Below are positions 1 through 9,300 of a stretch of DNA of 64,000 bases, piece after piece. Made by a program: the position numbers and the translations under genes. How positions within the stretch are numbered: position 1 is the first letter of the stretch; every line of letters begins with the position of its first letter. The DNA comes from Bedellia somnulentella (lineage: Eukaryota > Arthropoda > Insecta > Lepidoptera > Bedelliidae): NCBI GenBank assembly GCA_963576735.1, contig OY755177.1:1240001-1304000 (forward strand), written 5' to 3'. The notes below the pieces were generated by a model. It was not told the DNA's origin. It saw nothing but the letters and a program-made list of their open reading frames with translations, and made no database searches.

Positions 1-310
1 ATTTTATATTATACTCACCCCATTCGACTTAGCTTAGGTACACTCCTTTGCCGCGCCAGGGCGACCTTCAGCCGCCCGGCAAAACAAGTTAAGGTGACGT
101 CGCACAGGCCGCAGGGCCAGCAGCACCGAACCGGTGGGGTTTTAGTCGGTAAAAGTCCGACATACCTCAGGATCCTATAGGATCCCCCTCTCGAGCGACG
201 GGGGATCCTATGAGGATTTCCCCACCGGTAAACAAAAAAAAAGCGCTTCGCCTTATAGCACTTTATGATTTGCAGCGATCGCACGCGTTTATCGGAGCTC
301 TCTAGCGAGG
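1..310. repeat. GC-rich dispersed repeat, possible LINE 3' end
   Basis: This stretch is much richer in G and C than its surroundings. It holds a GGGGTTTTAGTCGGTAAAAG motif at about 136-155, GGATCC-containing inverted segments at 170-210, and an A9 run at about 232-240. From memory the TTTAGTCGGTAAgAGTC phrase is common in lepidopteran LINE-derived repeats. If so, 1-240 is a plus-strand 3' end with an A tail. The part after the A run is unexplained. No coding function is supported. Confidence 0.4.
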
Positions 311-439
311 AAAATATCAAGAATTAATTAAACTGAATAGAATAAGTATCTTTTGTAGTAACGTCTAAGCAAAACATGTTTGTATTGGCTAATGACAAAA
401 AAGGTGTGAACGTTGCGTATAAGGACATTCTGTAGTAGG

Positions 440-483
440 TATATTTTGCATTGCACCCGTGCGAAGCCGGGGCGGGTCGCTAG
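440..483 (+). mobile_element. Helitron 3' terminus
   Basis: The sequence CCCGTGCGAAGCCGGGGCGGG can form a short CCCG/CGGG hairpin. It is followed by TCGCTAG and then a T, which is the CTAG|T end expected of Helitrons. The same terminus, diverged, ends the longer element at 44,913. The 5' end of this copy cannot be placed. Confidence 0.6.
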
Positions 484-633
484 TTACAAATATTTTGAAT
501 TAACAATAATAATATGTCATGAGCAGTCTATCATGAAAATTAATTTAAATGTCAAATTTCTTACTGTAGTCGTCGTATGTAAGGAATTTTTAGCCTTATA
601 ACCGAGTTTCTCTTATAGTTAAAATATTGTTTC

Positions 634-755
634 CGACTTTATTAAAATCTTCTTGTCCCCTTATCAACTTCCAAATGTGGCTGAGGAGTTTCTAGCTCTG
701 AAGCTCTGGCAACCCCTTTTTGGGATTCATGGCTTTGAGTATATGTATGTGTGTA
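634..755 (+). mobile_element. SINE-A (A4), 5'-truncated
   Basis: This is the 3' half of an A4 copy, from the degraded CGATACTTTATT segment through CAACTTCCAAATGTGGCTGAGGAG to the tail ATATGTATGTGTGT. The usual GCCGTGAG is changed to GCTTTGAG. The truncated head fits incomplete reverse transcription. Confidence 0.8.
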
Positions 756-944
756 CCGATGGCTCTTTATAATAACATCAACGAAATAGTAAGTATGTAG
801 ATATAATTGAAATATAACCATCTCAACACCACACCCGTGCCTTAACTGCTGACATTGATATAAGATAAGTAGATAACTTTTGATATTCTATACTTCTAGC
901 AAAAATTTGTTTTAATCATATATCTTTAATAATTTGCAATTAGC
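756..944. other. AT-rich, no feature seen
   Basis: AT-rich intergenic or intronic DNA. I see no repeat, RNA gene or coding signal. Confidence 0.5.
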
Positions 945-1185
945 AATTTAAATCTTTTTGTTTATGAAAACCTCATGTAGGGATTATTACTAATGAATAA
1001 AGGGAAGAAAAATTTCGCCACAGGCGGGAGTCGAACCCGCGACCTCGGGTATACGCCCCGACGCTCTGCCAATTGAGCCACCGTATCAATGGCTGCCAGC
1101 GCAAACTTCTTCTGTCCTTTATTTCTTTAACACGTTTAAGTAATGTTTGTGTTTCCTACCTCCGTGTCGAAATTTTTCTTTCCTT
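945..1185 (-). mobile_element. Family T element
   Basis: The long end (ATTTAAATCTTTTTG, then the CATGAAAACCTCATG hairpin and GGGATTATTAC) is followed by the antisense tRNA-like gene and its 5' flank. At about 1,163 the sequence switches abruptly to the sense short end, GTGTCGAAATTTTTCTTTCC then TTTATTTATTA. This is the same long-end/short-end fold-back plan as the other copies. I could not find a convincing target-site duplication here. Confidence 0.7.
1017..1087 (-). pseudogene. tRNA-like sequence in family T
   Basis: This 71-nt cloverleaf-like sequence has a GCTC/GAGC-type D arm (here GGCTC) and a T arm containing GGGTTCGACTCC, with the internal box A and box B of a polymerase III promoter. 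The acceptor stem is imperfect (GATACGG with CTGTGGC), and the A box is degraded. Probably dead. Confidence 0.6.
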
Positions 1186-1754
1186 TATTTATTAATCTCT
1201 ATCATAATGTTAAATTTGTCTGAATTAGAACTTAAAAAGTTTTATTCTTTAACACATTGATTTTACAACTACTTCATCAGGTGATAAAAAACCACTACCT
1301 TTCTGCCCTTCCAATTTACAGCTATATCTTAATATCTCAAAGAGGGTATACAGTATCAGTATTATTCTGTATAAATATGCGCGGCCACTCGCGCTGCGTT
1401 GGAGCGAACTATTCAGCGGATTATGCAAATACTATAAACGTTATTGCGCGGAAAAATACTCAGATAAGCCGACGAAGGGAATTGTTACATTTAGTATTAA
1501 TATATTGATATTTCTGGGCTAATACTATGAATGGCAAGATATTTTGTTCCTAGATATGAGATTATTGTTGTAGTTTGTTTGGTAAAATTTGACCTATGGT
1601 TTTGATTTGGCAGGGTTATTTAGATGGAAACTATGCGTATTATATTTTTTTCTGATTAACTCGAAAACTGGATGCAAATGTTAACGTAATATTGCTTTAT
1701 TACTCTATGAACAACGATGCAAAACAATATTAATGAAATAAACTTATACTGGAA
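1186..1754. other. Unique AT-rich stretch
   Basis: No repeat or gene recognised. A small island of higher GC lies at about 1,380-1,480 (GCGGCCACTCGCGCTGCG and following). Confidence 0.4.
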
Positions 1755-2031
1755 TAGTAATTACAATAGCTGCGTAGTGTCAGTTTAGAATAGCACTACC
1801 TCATTTCTTCCGGTGGGTGTACGTAAGAGACGACTAACAGACTTGGGGACTTATTAAGGGATTTCTGGGCGATGCGGTTGGAGACCCATCACCAACAACC
1901 TTTATTCTACCATCTTTTCCCAACTCAATTCCCAAAAGTGGCTGAGGAATTTATATATTCCTTAGCTCTGGCTACCCCTTTTAGGGATTTATAGCCGTGA
2001 GTATATGTATGTATGTATGTAGTAATTACAA
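1755..2031 (+). mobile_element. SINE-A (A1), full length with TSD
   Basis: A complete copy runs from GCTGCGTAGTG at 1,769 to the (TATG)n tail ending at 2,020. It is flanked by the 12-bp duplication TAGTAATTACAA (1,755-1,766 and 2,020-2,031). The element has one early mutation in the head (CAGTTTAG for CGGCTTAG). Confidence 0.9.
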
Positions 2032-2582
2032 CAAAAGAACAGAAAAATATACAAACATACAATCTTCCGATATTTACGACATTTTATGTTATTAACTTTC
2101 TACCTCAAACCTTTTTACTTTGTTTTCGTCCATTTAGAACCATAACTTCCCAAAAGGCGCGAAATTTTGTGGAAAAGGCCCCTAAAGAATTCAATTAGTG
2201 TTTCTGCCAGCTCCCTTTATCCAGGTGATGATTGCTTGAGAATAAATCAGAGAGCATCGCGTCTATTGTTACGAGAAAAATAGCCGCGAGCGAAACAACC
2301 TGAAACCTTACTATTGCAACTCGATATAGACTAGGTTATTAAAACAAAGTTTTTTGTTTGGCCCATGTATGTTTTTAGTACAATCCCACTCAATATACGT
2401 AATGTGGCTAAAAAAATATCACTAAAACTACTGCTGAATAATACAACAAGACATACAAACGGTTAATACATGTAGTTACGATCTTAAGTAATAAACGGGT
2501 GGGAAAACACAAATACTCTGATTCCATTGAATCTCACTCAAACCACTTTGACAAAACTACTAAACTTACGCCCAATTTTTAA
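2032..2582. other. Unique stretch
   Basis: AT-rich sequence with no recognised repeat. A 61-codon plus frame at 2,013-2,198 begins inside the SINE tail, so I do not treat it as a gene. Confidence 0.4.
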
Positions 2583-2692
2583 ATTGAGTATTCAAGCTCA
2601 GAACGACTTAAGTATCGTTTTGTCTCATTCAGTTGTTAACATGTCAATGCCACAGAACGATACTTAAGTTGTTCTCAGCTGGAATATTCAAT
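2583..2692. repeat. Imperfect 37-bp inverted repeat (hairpin)
   Basis: Arms 2,583-2,619 and 2,656-2,692 pair over 37 bp with about five mismatches around a 36-nt loop; the inner arms carry ACTTAAGTATCGTT and its complement. It could be a MITE remnant or a hairpin RNA source. No terminal duplication was seen. Confidence 0.6.
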
Positions 2693-3456
2693 TCAGAAAT
2701 CGGTCGTTAGTATATAATTTGGTTTCATAGAAAATCGTTTACAATAAACAAATCTTTGATAGTCTCACAAATCTTAGTCGTCTAGTAAACCACATCTTTA
2801 TATATTATTTCTGTAAGCCTCTTTCTTGCCCGGAAGCCTGTGACGCGATGAGTTAAGCTAGAAAATTGTTTCAGGTATCGTTTTGTACAGTTTGCAACCG
2901 TGGTGTGCACAAAATTCAGACATCTGATGTAACTGTATTAAGTTAATTGTTACAGAATTTCAAAGTTTCGATATTGGCCTATAGACTTTGCTTGAGTGAC
3001 ATAAGTGCGCGCAAACTTTAGTCGATCAGAGATGCGCTGTGATTGGTTGGATTTTTTTCAAACCGGCCAATCAGAAAAAATCTTTATAAATTCGAAAGAG
3101 CTGCGCTGTGATTGGTCGGCAAATTTCAAAATAAACTCATTTTCTAGGACGTGAAGTAGTCGCGCCAGGGTTACCCACTAGTCAGAATGAATACTGTGAC
3201 GATATAAGAATATCTCATAAATTTCAAGTACGTAATATTCTACCATCGAGTTACAATAGTACCAAAACTTGAAGTGCAAATGGAATAATTCAGGAAAGAC
3301 GTGAACGGGGCCTGCAGTGGGGCGCGGGGGGCGGGGTACTTGTCAAGATGAACAAACATAAATTTGATTAGGCCAGGTTTCACAGTCAGACCGTTGTTTG
3401 CACGTGGAAATCATTTCTATATAGAAGATACTTGCTTTCTACAGAAAGAAAAGTAG
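2693..3456. other. Unique stretch with CCAAT repeats
   Basis: Two direct copies of GCGCTGTGATTGGT (about 3,034 and 3,102) surround a CCAATCAG. That gives three CCAAT-type boxes within about 90 bp. A G-rich patch lies at about 3,305-3,340. Promoter use is possible but unsupported by any adjoining exon. Confidence 0.4.
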
Positions 3457-3732
3457 AAATTATAATGAACATACATACATATACTTACGGCTATATTTCC
3501 CTAGAAGGGGTAACCAGAGCTAAGGAATTATAAATTCTTCAGCCACTTTTGGAAGTTGAGCGGGGAAAAGATGGTAAAAATAAAGGTTTTTGGTGATAGG
3601 TCTCCAACCGCATCGCCCAAAAATCCAGTAAAAAGCCCCAATACCCTTAGTCGCCTCTTACGACACCCGTGGGTAGAAAGGGGTAGCGACATTCTAAGCC
3701 GGCACTACACGGCAAATTCAAATTATAATGAA
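3457..3732 (-). mobile_element. SINE-A (A2), full length with TSD
   Basis: An inverted complete A2 copy, with tail at 3,470 and head ending at 3,713. It is flanked by AAATTATAATGAA at 3,457-3,469 and 3,720-3,732. Six extra bases lie between the head and the right duplication. Confidence 0.9.
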
Positions 3733-4231
3733 AAGTATTTGAAATCATATTTTGCTTCAAATTTTTTGTGGCTTGACTTACTCGCTAATTTCAAAAATTT
3801 TGTTGAGTTACTGAAAGAAACTGTAGATTTACTTCAAATATTTTTATGCTAGATTTGAAATTATTTGAGAAATAATGATAATGGTTCCAACTTATGTATG
3901 GCACTGAATGTTAGGTATACCATAGTGGATACTATAAGGATTTTGGCAAGTAGTTTACATACGAAATTCTTTATATCATGACTTATATATCAAACTTATG
4001 TAATTTTTGTGTAAAAATTTAATTATTTGTCTAAGTTTTTGTTAAAATTTCACATACAAAATAGGTTGCTGTCAGAGAAATCATTATAACTTAAATAGAC
4101 CCGTTCTAATTATTAAGTAGAATAATGAAGTATATTGGTTGATAGTTTCATAGTTATAGCAACTATCAATCACTAAAAATCGTCAATACCATTAGAACTG
4201 ATGGGCATATACTAAAAACTAGATACATTTA
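3733..4231. other. AT-rich, no feature seen
   Basis: AT-rich DNA without recognised repeat, RNA or coding sequence. Confidence 0.4.
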
Positions 4232-4290
4232 TATTAATAGTCTCTTCCTACCCCATGGTAACAAATGGCGTGAGTATATGTATCATTGTA
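4232..4290 (+). mobile_element. Family C 3' end fragment
   Basis: ATAGTCTCTTCCTACCCCATGG followed by CAAATGGCGTGAGTATATGTAT is the family C terminal stem and tail. Everything upstream is missing. Confidence 0.6.
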
Positions 4291-4295
4291 TGTAC

Positions 4296-4364
4296 CCTGA
4301 GCCGCCTCATCGACACTCACTTCAAGAAATGGTTAAGTGCTATTAGAAGCCGACAATACAGAGC
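4296..4364 (-). mobile_element. SINE-A head fragment, degraded
   Basis: Degraded antisense head: GCCGCCTCATCGACAC, AAGAAATGGTTAAGTGCTAT, then AGAAGCCGACAATACAGAGC. The 3' body is absent. Confidence 0.5.
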
Positions 4365-5005
4365 TCCTACGCTAAGATCAGGCTTAAGGAAGTAAAATAA
4401 CGCTCTACGATCTAAACCACTTAAAGTATGCAGGTTTGTGTCAAAATACAAGCAAATTTGCTTACAAATCCCTGATGAATATATTTAGTAAGTAATTCAC
4501 TGAAAATAGCAACGTTTGTATTCGATATTGGATGTATAATTTTATTAGATCCTGTCAAATATTTGCACCTCCCCGGAACTTTTCATACGCGCGCAAATCA
4601 AAACGGGACCCAATCTTATTCAGACCACTGGTATGTACCCTAGAATATAAAGAAATATTCACGCTGTATATTTCCTACAGCGCAGATGGAGGCAATACAT
4701 ATTTTAACTTGACTGTCTCGTTACTATAGATGACGTTAATGCTAATTTTAGTAAAGGATGACTACGGATGCCGTATTTAGATCGAGTAGAAAAATACTGG
4801 CTCATAAAAAAAGTTCGTGCGATTTGCAATGACCTTACAAATAGTCTCACTCTTACGGGAACTAATGGTTTATATATATGTATATGTGGTATAAGATTAT
4901 TCTAGCTAAGGCACTCAGGGTCTAGAGTAGACTAGTGATACAAATTTGAGATAACTGTGTGTCTGTTTGTTCTAGATAGCGCAATAACTAAAATAATATT
5001 ATAAC
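4365..5005. other. Unique stretch
   Basis: No recognised repeat or gene. A 65-codon frame at 4,532-4,729 has no family resemblance that I can see. Confidence 0.35.
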
Positions 5006-5153
5006 TACACATCTTGAATAAATAAAGAATAAATAAAGGAAAGAAAAATTTCGACACAGGCGAGATACGATATTTATTTATTCTTTATTTATTAGAAATA
5101 ATCCTCACATGAGGTTTTCATGAACAAAAAGATTTAAATTACACATCTTGAAT
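5006..5153 (+). mobile_element. Family T minimal fold-back with TSD
   Basis: A 120-bp insert (5,020-5,139) is flanked by the 14-bp duplication TACACATCTTGAAT (5,006-5,019 and 5,140-5,153). The left side is the antisense short end (AAATAAAGAATAAATAAAGG, then GAAAGAAAAATTTCGACACAGG). The right side is the sense short-end motif followed by the complete long end, finishing AAAAAGATTTAAAT. The tRNA-like middle is nearly all gone. Confidence 0.8.
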
Positions 5154-5724
5154 CATAATAATTCATTTCAATCAAAGCTTACCAATTCTTATCTTTGTAA
5201 CTTCAGGTGAAATATCGCTGAAACGATTCAGAAATATTTTCATATATTGACCTCGTTTAAGTGATTATATTATTATAAAGAGGGTCCAATTCCTCACACC
5301 CTACAGGTTCTCCCTCTCATCCCCTATCAGACTTTATTAACCTGCGATGTTTACAAATTGTATTTATTGCGAGCCGCGCAGATTGGCCCAATCTCGCTGG
5401 ATTGCTGAATAATACTCCGCTCCACTCCACTCTATTATGTTAAATCTCCTTTGTACAGGTAACAGGACATTTCGTTGCTGTTTTATAGTTATTTTATTTT
5501 GTTTCTGATGCTTTTATTTGGATTAAAGAGAATGAAAGAAAAATAACCATTCATGTTTTCTTTAAAAATATTGTTCTTACTAAACTTGAAAAAGTAGCTG
5601 ATGAATTCCTAATTCCGAATATTCTAAACAGCTCATAAGATTGAAACCTTTAACTTTAGGGTTTAGAGCTTAATCGATGCAATATATTAAATGAACTATT
5701 AATTACCTTAAATAGTCATTTGAG
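5154..5724. other. AT-rich, no feature seen
   Basis: No recognised gene or repeat in this stretch. Confidence 0.4.
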
Positions 5725-5725
5725 G

Positions 5726-5752
<27 letters not shown>
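5725..5752. repeat. (GT)n microsatellite
   Basis: About 14 uninterrupted GT units. Confidence 0.9.
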
Positions 5753-5756
<4 letters not shown>

Positions 5757-5865
5757 AGTGATTTAGGGTATTTTGGGGTTGTTAGGTCATTAAAAAAAAT
5801 TGTTTATCCCAATTATTATGTATTACGAGAGTTTAAAAAGTGTATTTTTTAAGTTATTTTTGGGC

Positions 5866-5990
5866 AAGGAGGCTGGAGATTCATCACTAACAAGGTTTTA
5901 TTTTCAATAGTTTCCCTACTTAACTTTCTAAAGTAGCTAAGGCAATTCTAATCCTGTTACTCTGGCCACCCTTACTGTGGCCACATATAT
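5866..5990 (+). mobile_element. SINE-A fragment, degraded
   Basis: GGCTGGAGATTCATCACTAAC through CTTTCTAAAGTAGCTAAGG and TTACTCTGGCCACCC match the middle and 3' part of SINE-A. Both head and tail are missing. Confidence 0.6.
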
Positions 5991-6189
5991 TATTACAATA
6001 TCTCAAAAAAAAGCAAACTATAAAAAAATAACATAAATAATACAGGTTCATAAACCACCGAAGCAAACACCAAAACAAAACGATTGTACATATTGCATGA
6101 AAAAAAAAAGAAACAAAGCTTAAAAATATTTCGTAACACCGCGCGTGAAACGAGGCGTAAAGGTAGAAGCGCATACCACGAAGTAACTT

Positions 6190-6421
6190 ACATACATAAA
6201 CTCACGGCTATAAATCCCTTAACAGGGTAGCCAGAGCTTTGGAATGAGAAATTCCTCGGCCACTTTTGGAAGTTGATGGGGGAAAGGATGGTAATAATAA
6301 ATGTTTTTGGTGACGGGTCTCCAACCTCATCGCCCGAAAATCCCCTGTACCCTTAGTCGCTTCTTGGGATCACTCACGGATAGAAATGGGGTAGTGTTAT
6401 TCTAAGCCAACACGACACAGC
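6190..6421 (-). mobile_element. SINE-A (A3)
   Basis: An antisense copy from the CATACATAAACTCACGGC tail to the head complement at 6,421. GAGAAATTCC and GGTGACGGGTCTCC place it in A3. The segment after CCCGAAAATCCCC lacks several bases. Confidence 0.85.
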
Positions 6422-6796
6422 CCGAAGTATATAGCTGCTATAAATTAGCTGCAGTTTCGAGCTTCACACATTACCTCGCGCAGCCATGCGTACGCTTTCA
6501 AGTTGATAAAACTGCATTATATTAATGTCAATGTTAAAACTTCCTTTAATTGGTTTTACGAAAAAAATATATACTAGAATTAACTATAATACATACATTT
6601 AGCTTTATATCCCTTCAGACAAACTCCGACTGAAAATTTCAGATGCACTGAACAGTGCATAAAACGATAAAATTAGGAAATAAGCTACATATGCAAATTG
6701 TCTGTCGATTTAAGTCATCAGGTGAAGAAACAAATTAATATCGAGAAAAGAGCTGCTCAGAATGACTATAACATCAGTACCGCTTATTTGGCGTGA
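6422..6796. other. Unique stretch
   Basis: No recognised repeat or gene. Confidence 0.4.
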
Positions 6797-7066
6797 GTTA
6801 CGAGAGAGTATGTTGTGTAGTATCGGCTAAGAATAACACTACCCCATTTCTTCAGGTGGGTGTACGTAAGAGGTGACTGGTAAGGGTATTGGGGCTTTTA
6901 AGGGATTTTTGGGCGATACGGTTGAAGACACATCACCAACAACCTTCATTTTACCATCTTTTCCCCTTAAAATTTTCCAAAAGTGGCTGAGTTATTTCTT
7001 ACTCCTGGCTCTGGCTACCCCTTCTAGGGATTTATAGCTGTGAGTATATGTATGTATGTTACGAGA
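6797..7066 (+). mobile_element. SINE-A (A1), full length with TSD
   Basis: A complete plus-strand copy starting GTTGTGTAGTATCGG at about 6,812. The duplication GTTACGAGA is at 6,797-6,805 and 7,058-7,066. Confidence 0.9.
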
Positions 7067-7324
7067 TTACAATACATACGTCTATTTATTTTTGCTGTGA
7101 TGGAAATTGTTTAAGTGCAATAGAAAGTTTATGTGCGAAAAAAATATAAATATACGAATATTATTGTAATCCAACTTACCCACGATAGAAATTACATTCC
7201 ACTAAATTTTAAATCATGAATTCATGATATAACCTAACTTTCTTTTTAATAAAATTATCCTAAAACAGCACCATTTCAAAGATTAAAAGAGTGACAAGGA
7301 AAGAGCAATATAATAGCATTAAAG

Positions 7325-7927
7325 ATAACTTTTAACAAAAAGAAAACCGACTTCATAGCGGGAAAAACAAACGAAAATAAACAATCTAGTACTAAAAAGT
7401 ACGAAATAAGGTTTTTAATTGAATATGAGTACTGTGATTAATACCTTAGCAATTTCTTTATTCCACACGCGTCAGTTCAACCTACCTAAATATTAAAATT
7501 CTCTTAAATTAATTTGTGAGCCGGTGCCAGCCTGCGGGATGATTGACAATAATAAGTGTGTATTTCGCACTTCATACACATGTACAATATAGGATATCTT
7601 GTAGTTGTAGGGTAAATTAATTTTTGTACGTATTACCATTTAGAACGTTAGGCGATAGATATATATTGTTTAGATTGTAATAATCAGAGATAGATAGTAG
7701 GGTGAGTTCACTTTTGTTTGACTGGCACCGACTCAAAAATTAATTTAAGAGAATTTTAATATTTAGGTAGGTTGAACTGACGCGTGTGGAATAAAGAAAT
7801 TGCTAAGGTATTAATCACAGTACTCATATTCAATTAAAAACCTTATTTCGTACTTTTTAGTACTAGATTGTTTATTTTCGTTTGTTTTTCCCGCTATGAA
7901 GTCGGTTTTCTTTTTGTTAAAAGTTAT
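7325..7927. mobile_element. Fold-back element with 206-bp arms
   Basis: Arms 7,325-7,530 and 7,722-7,927 are inverted copies of 206 bp each and differ at only a couple of sites, both next to the 191-bp loop. The termini read ATAACTTTTAACAAAAAG and then AAAACCGACTTCA. The CCGACTTCA motif matches the end of another repeat at about 9,288 (TGAAGTCGGTT). No coding capacity is visible, so it would be a non-autonomous long-inverted-repeat element. Confidence 0.85.
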
Positions 7928-8127
7928 TTTATTTTACGAGTTTTAGAGATGGTTAGACCTGGCAAAGATGCCTCTTGTATTAGGCAGTGCGACAGTTACT
8001 GTACCTATTATTCTTCGTATTTCCGGTATTTCTATTATTATACGATATTAAATAGGCTCAACTATATGTAAATTTACATTGTTCTTGAAATCCCTCGAAA
8101 GGCGATGGTCTACAATTCTACATCTCA

Positions 8128-8214
8128 AGAAAGACTCAAACGTTCACGCCGAATATCCCCGAAGGGGATAGCAGAGGTAGTAATACTTCTGAATATCACG
8201 TGACATTGTCACCT
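8128..8214 (-). mobile_element. SINE-B, tail-side part (interrupted copy)
   Basis: AACGTTCACGCCGAATATCCCCGAAGGGG and the following TACTTCTGAATATCACGTGACATTGTCACCT are the 3' end of an antisense SINE-B. It is broken at 8,214 by a family T insertion and resumes at 8,702. Confidence 0.8.
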
Positions 8215-8701
8215 AATTTAATGTTTTTTGACATGAATTCCTCATGTGGGGATTATTACTCATAAATAAAAGATGTTATTAAAGGAAAGAAAAATTTCGA
8301 CACTGGCGGGGTTCGAACCCGCGACCTTCGGGTATACGCCCCCGTCGCTCTGCCAACTGAGCTACAGTGTCAGTTGGCATCCAGCGCGAAATTTCTCTAT
8401 CCTTTGTTTCTTTTTTACACGTTCAAGTAGTGTTTGCGTTTCCTACCTCCGAATTTTAACTAATTCGGACGGCCACTTGTCTACCTTTTCAGATAGAATG
8501 CAAATGTTGGAAACGCCTAACTATCACATAATTTAATGTTTTTTGACATGAATTCCTCATGTGGGGATTATTACTCATAAATAAAAGATGTTATTAAAGG
8601 AAAGAAAAATTTCGACACTGGCGGGGTTCGAACCCGCGACCTTCGGGTATACGGTAAATTTTTCTTTCCTTTAATAACATCTTTTATTTACATTGTCACC
8701 T
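8203..8701 (-). mobile_element. Family T element inserted in SINE-B
   Basis: A 475-bp insert (8,215-8,689) is flanked by ACATTGTCACCT (8,203-8,214 and 8,690-8,701), which belongs to the host SINE-B. It starts with the long end (TTTAATGTTTTTTGACATG) in antisense and contains one whole and one partial antisense tRNA-like unit. It ends in the sense short end, TTTCTTTCCTTTAATAACATC then TTTTATTT. Confidence 0.85.
8299..8371 (-). pseudogene. tRNA-like sequence, intact arms
   Basis: A 73-nt sequence with a perfect 7-bp acceptor stem (GACACTG/CAGTGTC), a GCTC/GAGC D stem, and a GCGGG/CCCGC T stem with loop TTCGAAC. The A box TAGCTCAGTTGG and B box GGTTCGAACCC are intact, and TTTTT lies nine bases past the end. 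The anticodon arm is irregular (eight-base loop GGCGTATA, A-A closing mismatch), so it is unlikely to be a working tRNA. Pol III transcription is plausible. Confidence 0.7.
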
Positions 8702-8800
8702 GTTGTTCAGAGTACCCACGCTTTGCTTGGACCCACGTTCTCACGTTATACAGAGCAGGCCTATCGGCGTTTTGAACAAATACACTGTGACATGATTGTG
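8702..8800 (-). mobile_element. SINE-B, head-side part (interrupted copy)
   Basis: TGTTCAGAGTACCCACG through GGCCTATCGGCGTTTTG continues the copy cut at 8,214. The tRNA-like head is missing. Confidence 0.75.
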
Positions 8801-8804
8801 AGTT

Positions 8805-8865
8805 TCGACAGTCCCCTCGATTTCCTGGGATGCCATCATCACATCCTGGTCTTATGGTACTTTCT
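8805..8865 (+). repeat. Fragment of the GAAGTCGGTT repeat
   Basis: CCCCTCGATTTCCTGGGATGCC followed by ATCATCACATCCTGG is a short relative of 9,110-9,160. It may be a partial second copy of the same repeat. Confidence 0.5.
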
Positions 8866-9089
8866 CGGTAACAATAACATAACAAAAGAAATGTTGAGTG
8901 AACCTGTATTATCTTCATAAAAGCTACGAAGAGGAGCATAAATCTATATAGAATGGTGAAAGAACTGTTTCCTAACTCCTAGTGATTAAGGACCCACATC
9001 TTCCATCATCAGCTCAGCAGCATAACAATATGATTTTCAGAAGCAAATGCCAATACTTGTTCATAAAATATGTAAAACGCGGTACATTT

Positions 9090-9300
9090 GCCTATAAAAT
9101 TTCAGGGTTCCCCTCGATTTCTCCAGGATTCCATCATCAGATCCTGACATCCTCATCATGGTACCAATCCGGGAGTATCTTCTTTCGAACAAAAAAATAA
9201 TAATTAAAATCGGTTCACAAATGGCGAAGTAACCGGCGAACATACAGAAAAAAAAATATACGGTCGAATTGAGAACACTCCTTTTTTTGAAGTCGGTTAA
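9090..9300 (+). repeat. Lepidopteran dispersed repeat ending GAAGTCGGTT
   Basis: TTCAGGGTTCCCCTCGATTTC, AAATCGGTTCACAAATGGCG, ACATACAGAAAA and TTTTTGAAGTCGGTTAAAAA appear in the order I remember for a very common moth repeat. Its autonomous partner is not known to me. The terminal motif is shared with the fold-back at 7,325-7,927. Confidence 0.6.

Noticed and set aside
15..320. 101-codon antisense frame
   Set aside because: It lies entirely in a GC-rich dispersed repeat and shows no domain; high GC alone removes stop codons there.
3305..3340. CpG-island promoter
   Set aside because: Only about 35 bp of G-rich sequence, without other promoter marks or a downstream frame.
8273..8536. 87-codon frame, nearly repeated at 46,594-46,869
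   Set aside because: The similarity between the two frames is due to family T, including its antisense tRNA-like gene.
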